DNA of 25,449 nucleotides from a virus. The stretch is from the IMG/VR virus record IMGVR_UViG_3300046008_000142, positions 1 through 25,449 of that record; one strand, given 5' to 3'. Below are positions 24,501 through 25,449 of this stretch, piece after piece. The number at the start of each line of letters is the position of its first letter. The stretch's first letter is position 1. The notes under the pieces were generated by a model, which saw nothing but the letters and a program-made list of their open reading frames with translations, was not told the DNA's origin and did not search any database. A program made the translations under genes and the position numbers.

Positions 24501-24925
24501 AAGAACGGTAGCGTTGAGCCTAGACCTTCACCAAGTTTACGTCCTGTACTTTCTTCGTACCCAACGTCTGCTTCAAATGGTTTCCTAGCCGATTCGGCTA
24601 AACTTGCTATACCAGCCCGTGCTTCTTTTTCAGATTCTTCAGGTAATGCCGCAGCTAATCCGGTACCGGCGCTTTCAAGTAGGTTAACGGCACCGGGAAT
24701 AATACCCTTACCGAACTCTTTAATATTACCTAAGGTTGTGGTTTCGGGTTCTTCAGGTTGGTATAAAGCATCAGTAGCTTCTTTAGCTCGCTGCTGCGCT
24801 AATTGTAAATCTTGTTGCCGTATTTGGCGTTGTACTGCGTTAATAATTGCTTGTTGTGATGCATTAGCTGGACCCTCAACTTGATACAGTTGGCCATTGG
24901 GCCCTTCAACTTTATATAACGCCAT
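18533..24925 (-). CDS. Giant 2130-aa polyvalent virion-type protein with zincin protease motif
   Basis: Probably an internal virion/DNA-ejection protein. Order: a repeated VEGP element (1-20); Gly/Ala-rich hydrophobic helices that could insert in membrane (about 130-270); a Gln/Glu-rich linker with three QxxLF motifs (Q296, Q325, Q363) and coiled coil (to about 480); a small helical domain near 595-670 (FINDDWLTSFGILKNAPIRA); a low-complexity basic linker (690-800); helical region; zinc-protease motif HEVVH (H1073, E1074, H1077) with E1117/E1121 in DEFVAEAF, as in protease domains of phage polyvalent proteins; long helical domains; two hydrophobic segments near 1847-1877 followed by a run of Asp; acidic C-terminus. 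The second half resembles large polyvalent-protein-associated (LPD) regions. AAGGGG precedes the start. Exact LPD assignment and virion location are inference. Confidence 0.85.
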   Translation of the reverse strand: MALYKVEGPNGQLYQVEGPANASQQAIINAVQRQIRQQDLQLAQQRAKEATDALYQPEEPETTTLGNIKEFGKGIIPGAVNLLESAGTGLAAALPEESEKEARAGIASLAESARKPFEADVGYEESTGRKLGEGLGSTLPFFAAGPLGVAGRIGAAGLGGAAGAGEARTRAEQAGATGGERAFATALGIPIGLSDIIAPEIGAGIKSFLLRTAARGGTEGAQEAAQQIAQNLVAKGVYDPNQEILSGAGENFKYGAGVGALASALVDLALGKHKGPKPTVPESEKGITAPTAEAPQGDLFGADLAAAKAATQGEGVRAPSEDKPQGDLFGYDLAQRTQELEQEAKNKVAQEAQQAPLQPVPQQQELFAQQAQAPAQPTPSPADVIAQQSTEQAQQELPLTGGQTIEEQIQELIINQQKELDENTAKQEQEKRVVELAALGKDAETAKLKLESDITEIDARLQSTQEKSAQDKRLELLLPIIENPEIRNIPKAFIRSLSDLGISMPKLTAREKTLIDRAYDVRLAEEPEVEVEPSAPNEMDVEALVPEKVEAPRQPEQARLPGVLPATTEEKRVARNVEKEAATAETEAEQEVPQFINDDWLTSFGILKNAPIRARLRGKDFNDPTQRTEIRGELVDYAANPQVKPVAKQKITNFVKSPIFAKQATMFGPKGGILEPVKATKVVKEGKEDVSRQPTKQPAVEQKAARVSPSSSGKQPVSAKDDNTGRTKAPVDSRLVPSTRDTGVPAGRAEPKRATLEKPVAKKETVVAKKETPKAKRRTKEEARIERIKRAARKLQGNEAWFELATPPTRAFHDAISKAYKNMEQNDIDNPDDTDTISALLRNKKVTAPTASAARTYFTKMARSVDNLINIAFDYAYNTPKFKAGLETDMESQFFSGMNGVQSRLAYKWVSENLSEDSKEVLDEYVENFNTEKDMTTEEFINNLFLQPSLGQDATVLDYEEAMVKEYEEAMRKQLKLEKDAVYRLGLPMHPAIQAMLKVGNLTGALNAIAASTEGAQSRIAKLLAGAVGSTKVEVVKGLQDEQGNPVPGLYDPASNTIKLDSVDGMRLHVLGHEVVHAATSHVLANKLHPATKQLTKLFEEVKPFLDTAYGATSLDEFVAEAFSNPEFQAKLQGIIPTGTTSAWERFSNTIVNFVRNLLGLGPKSVGSAYDQADKIISAILSTAPNTRNAGALYAASISGNGATILNNMGAIAKNLPGLNEEKIDKFHEFFTGSVFGKAKDLVRMSLPLNALVDVAKKDIPMAPDVDKLVNMKSGAENKRHQMIEPVLKHVETWAKNNAKLVDNLNNTVYTSTIEEVDPSKPRDTYAKEKEKLEAWDKMQGDWKALGDEGRNVYRVMRDTYAKMYEEIWDTLKQRIDDAVVDEEAAKKLKTEIYVRLFKSGKIEPYFPLTRTGTYWLSYSAKNPDTNTTEFYVERFETKRERERVAEELKAEGATGIQKFANISEMNYRNAPPTSFVNSVLRTMEINKVDSKVTEEVMRLFLNTLPETSFAQGFRKRKGTLGFERDAVNAMRMRAFSMSRQLSNMEYGAKLSKLKSDMLEYVRSQGSDETTVEFYEELSKRIDYAISPEVPQWSKVATSIGFNMTLGLNVSSAIVNLTQVPLIVMPYLGGKYGYSETTKAIGAAYRVFSTSGLEREVDSYVVINGTEKKVKTKAFPSIDNINFNDKNLSPEIKRLETLAKVALDYGQLNRSQMYDILDVNESGTLMSKVNAVTGFIFHHGERMNRQVTLVASYTLELDRLNSSKATAEEKKLSAAEKEQRAAESAIYMSELTNGGTAAAAAPRIAQSGIGKVMFMFKRYGVSMYYMLFKTAHTALKDQDPDVRKAAKQQIAGIYASAALFAGIRGIPMFGMAAMIYDLFKDDDDDDMDTAARKWMGETAYSGGLNAITGLEIGARIGLSDLIFRDNSYNRDQTPIQAVTEMLGGPVLGTVNRMYRGASLIGEGNVERGIEQMLPSALGNGLKAVRYAVEGTTTLRGDPITGEMSAWNAGAQAFGFAPAEYTRQLEINSKEKNADKDATEQKTKLLRKFYIATREGNSSDASEVLEDMRKFSKQHPGLAITGDTIVNSMRQHMTTTSEMYHGVTFSKGMRYELLKDAAEYDGESEEDADEE
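22657..22860 (-). CDS. Candidate overlapping gene nested in the giant gene, 67 aa
   Basis: On the same strand as the giant gene but in another frame, starting 19 bases after an AAGGAGG Shine-Dalgarno begins (only GAAAAGAAG lies between GGAGG-type core and ATG). It encodes a soluble, amphipathic protein: SRKQLELALVVAENNRSVQK, then MTIPEELKHLSIVDWFQVQE and ILESLQGEQSLSELH. This has the composition of a real helical protein and recalls small phage proteins with a P-E-E-L-x-H-L-S-x-x-(D/E)-W pattern followed by a Leu-rich helix. By contrast the giant protein is low-complexity over the same bases (its residues 689-757, Ser/Pro/Lys-rich linker), so it can tolerate the double coding. Function unknown. 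Confidence 0.6.
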   Translation of the reverse strand: MYLDNQQNSQPLSRKQLELALVVAENNRSVQKMTIPEELKHLSIVDWFQVQEILESLQGEQSLSELH

Positions 24926-24937
24926 GACAACCCCTTA

Positions 24938-25449
24938 TTATTTTTTAATAGGTGTATTAATAGGTGTAACTTTAAAAGCACCTGTTGCTAAACTACCAAG
25001 ACCCTCAGTGCTATTTTCGCTCATAACTTGAGCACGTAGGTCTGCAAAACCATTAAGAGCCGCTTTTTCAACTACGGCTAATCTAGCTTCTGCTGCTTTT
25101 TTTGTAGCTTGTTGTTCTGGAGATAATTTCCCCATAGCTTCAAAATTAGATAATTGTTTAAGTAAATTAGAGTCTGTAGACCCTTTTTTAGCTTCTTCTA
25201 CTGCTTTTGCTTCAGCTTCTTTAATTGCTAGCATAAAAGTTTGACGTTTAAGTTCTAATGTACCTTCTTTAGTAGCCTTATTAACTTCTCGTTGTACAGA
25301 AGCTTGTATATTAGCAATTTTTTCACGAGACGCACGGTCAAGACCAGCAACTTCCATTTGTTTATCTGCATCAACCATTGCTGTACCAGATGCAAGCCCT
25401 TGACGACTACCAGCTTCCGCACTTTCTGCTGATTTTTCACCTAGTTCAA
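24938..25449 (-). CDS. Ala/Lys/Glu-rich helical protein of the virion operon (5' end cut by window)
   Basis: The frame is open to the window edge, so the ATG at 25376-25378 is probably internal. The visible 169 residues are almost all helix: Ala, Glu, Lys and Gln-rich (DRASREKIANIQASVQREVN, then a long AEAKAVEEAKKG stretch), with coiled-coil spacing, followed by a short flexible C-terminus ending in INTPIKK. It lies 12 bases upstream of the giant protein gene in the same operon. Position and composition fit an internal virion or ejection-associated protein, but no family is recognised. Confidence 0.7.
   Translation of the reverse strand, partial: ELGEKSAESAEAGSRQGLASGTAMVDADKQMEVAGLDRASREKIANIQASVQREVNKATKEGTLELKRQTFMLAIKEAEAKAVEEAKKGSTDSNLLKQLSNFEAMGKLSPEQQATKKAAEARLAVVEKAALNGFADLRAQVMSENSTEGLGSLATGAFKVTPINTPIKK

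Noticed and set aside
1-25449. CRISPR array, insertion sequence, integrase or attachment site
   Set aside because: No regularly spaced repeats with spacers, no transposase or recombinase frames, and no long terminal inverted repeats were seen. The Cas4-like nuclease is not evidence for CRISPR.

Overview
The window is a stretch of a tailed double-stranded DNA phage genome (Caudoviricetes), probably of an aquatic, environmental type. The evidence is densely packed, mostly overlapping small genes, a complete phage-style replication set (family A DNA polymerase, primase-helicase fusion, SNF2-type helicase, RecB/Cas4-like and VRR-NUC nucleases), a very large virion-type protein, and no ribosomal, metabolic or integrase genes. 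The host cannot be named from this sequence. Both ends of the window cut through a gene.

Left region (1-5237, + strand): the end of a DUF3150-like gene, a MoxR/CobS-type AAA+ ATPase, a metallopeptidase/VWA-like (DUF2201-type) protein, and three unrecognised proteins, two of which share a C-terminal domain. A 17-bp palindrome occurs three times between genes here. The last copy sits inside a plausible promoter ahead of a small helix-turn-helix gene, which suggests a self-regulated module.

Middle region (5238-10347, + strand): the HTH gene, a VRR-NUC nuclease, a run of tiny start/stop-coupled genes (two of them single-span membrane peptides), a DUF3310 protein, the DNA polymerase, a structured intergenic RNA candidate (9164-9254), then five more small genes. 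A 390-bp gene-free, repeat-rich stretch follows (10348-10737). It is a candidate control region or origin.

Replication/recombination region (10738-18453, + strand): two small genes, a Cas4/RecB-like nuclease with four possible Fe-S cysteines, an HNH-like protein, the SNF2 helicase, a promoter, a conserved coiled-coil protein, an excisionase/MerR-type HTH protein, an SSB-like zinc/acidic-tail protein, a terminator-like structure, the 950-aa primase-helicase, and an 88-aa protein. The run ends at a strong terminator (18508-18537).

Right region (18533-25449, - strand): the virion-type operon converges on the replication operon. It holds a 2130-residue polyvalent protein with a zincin protease motif, and upstream of it a helical Ala/Lys-rich protein cut by the window edge. 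Inside the giant gene, on the same strand in another frame, lies a 67-codon open frame with a consensus Shine-Dalgarno. This is the best candidate for an undescribed overlapping gene in the window.
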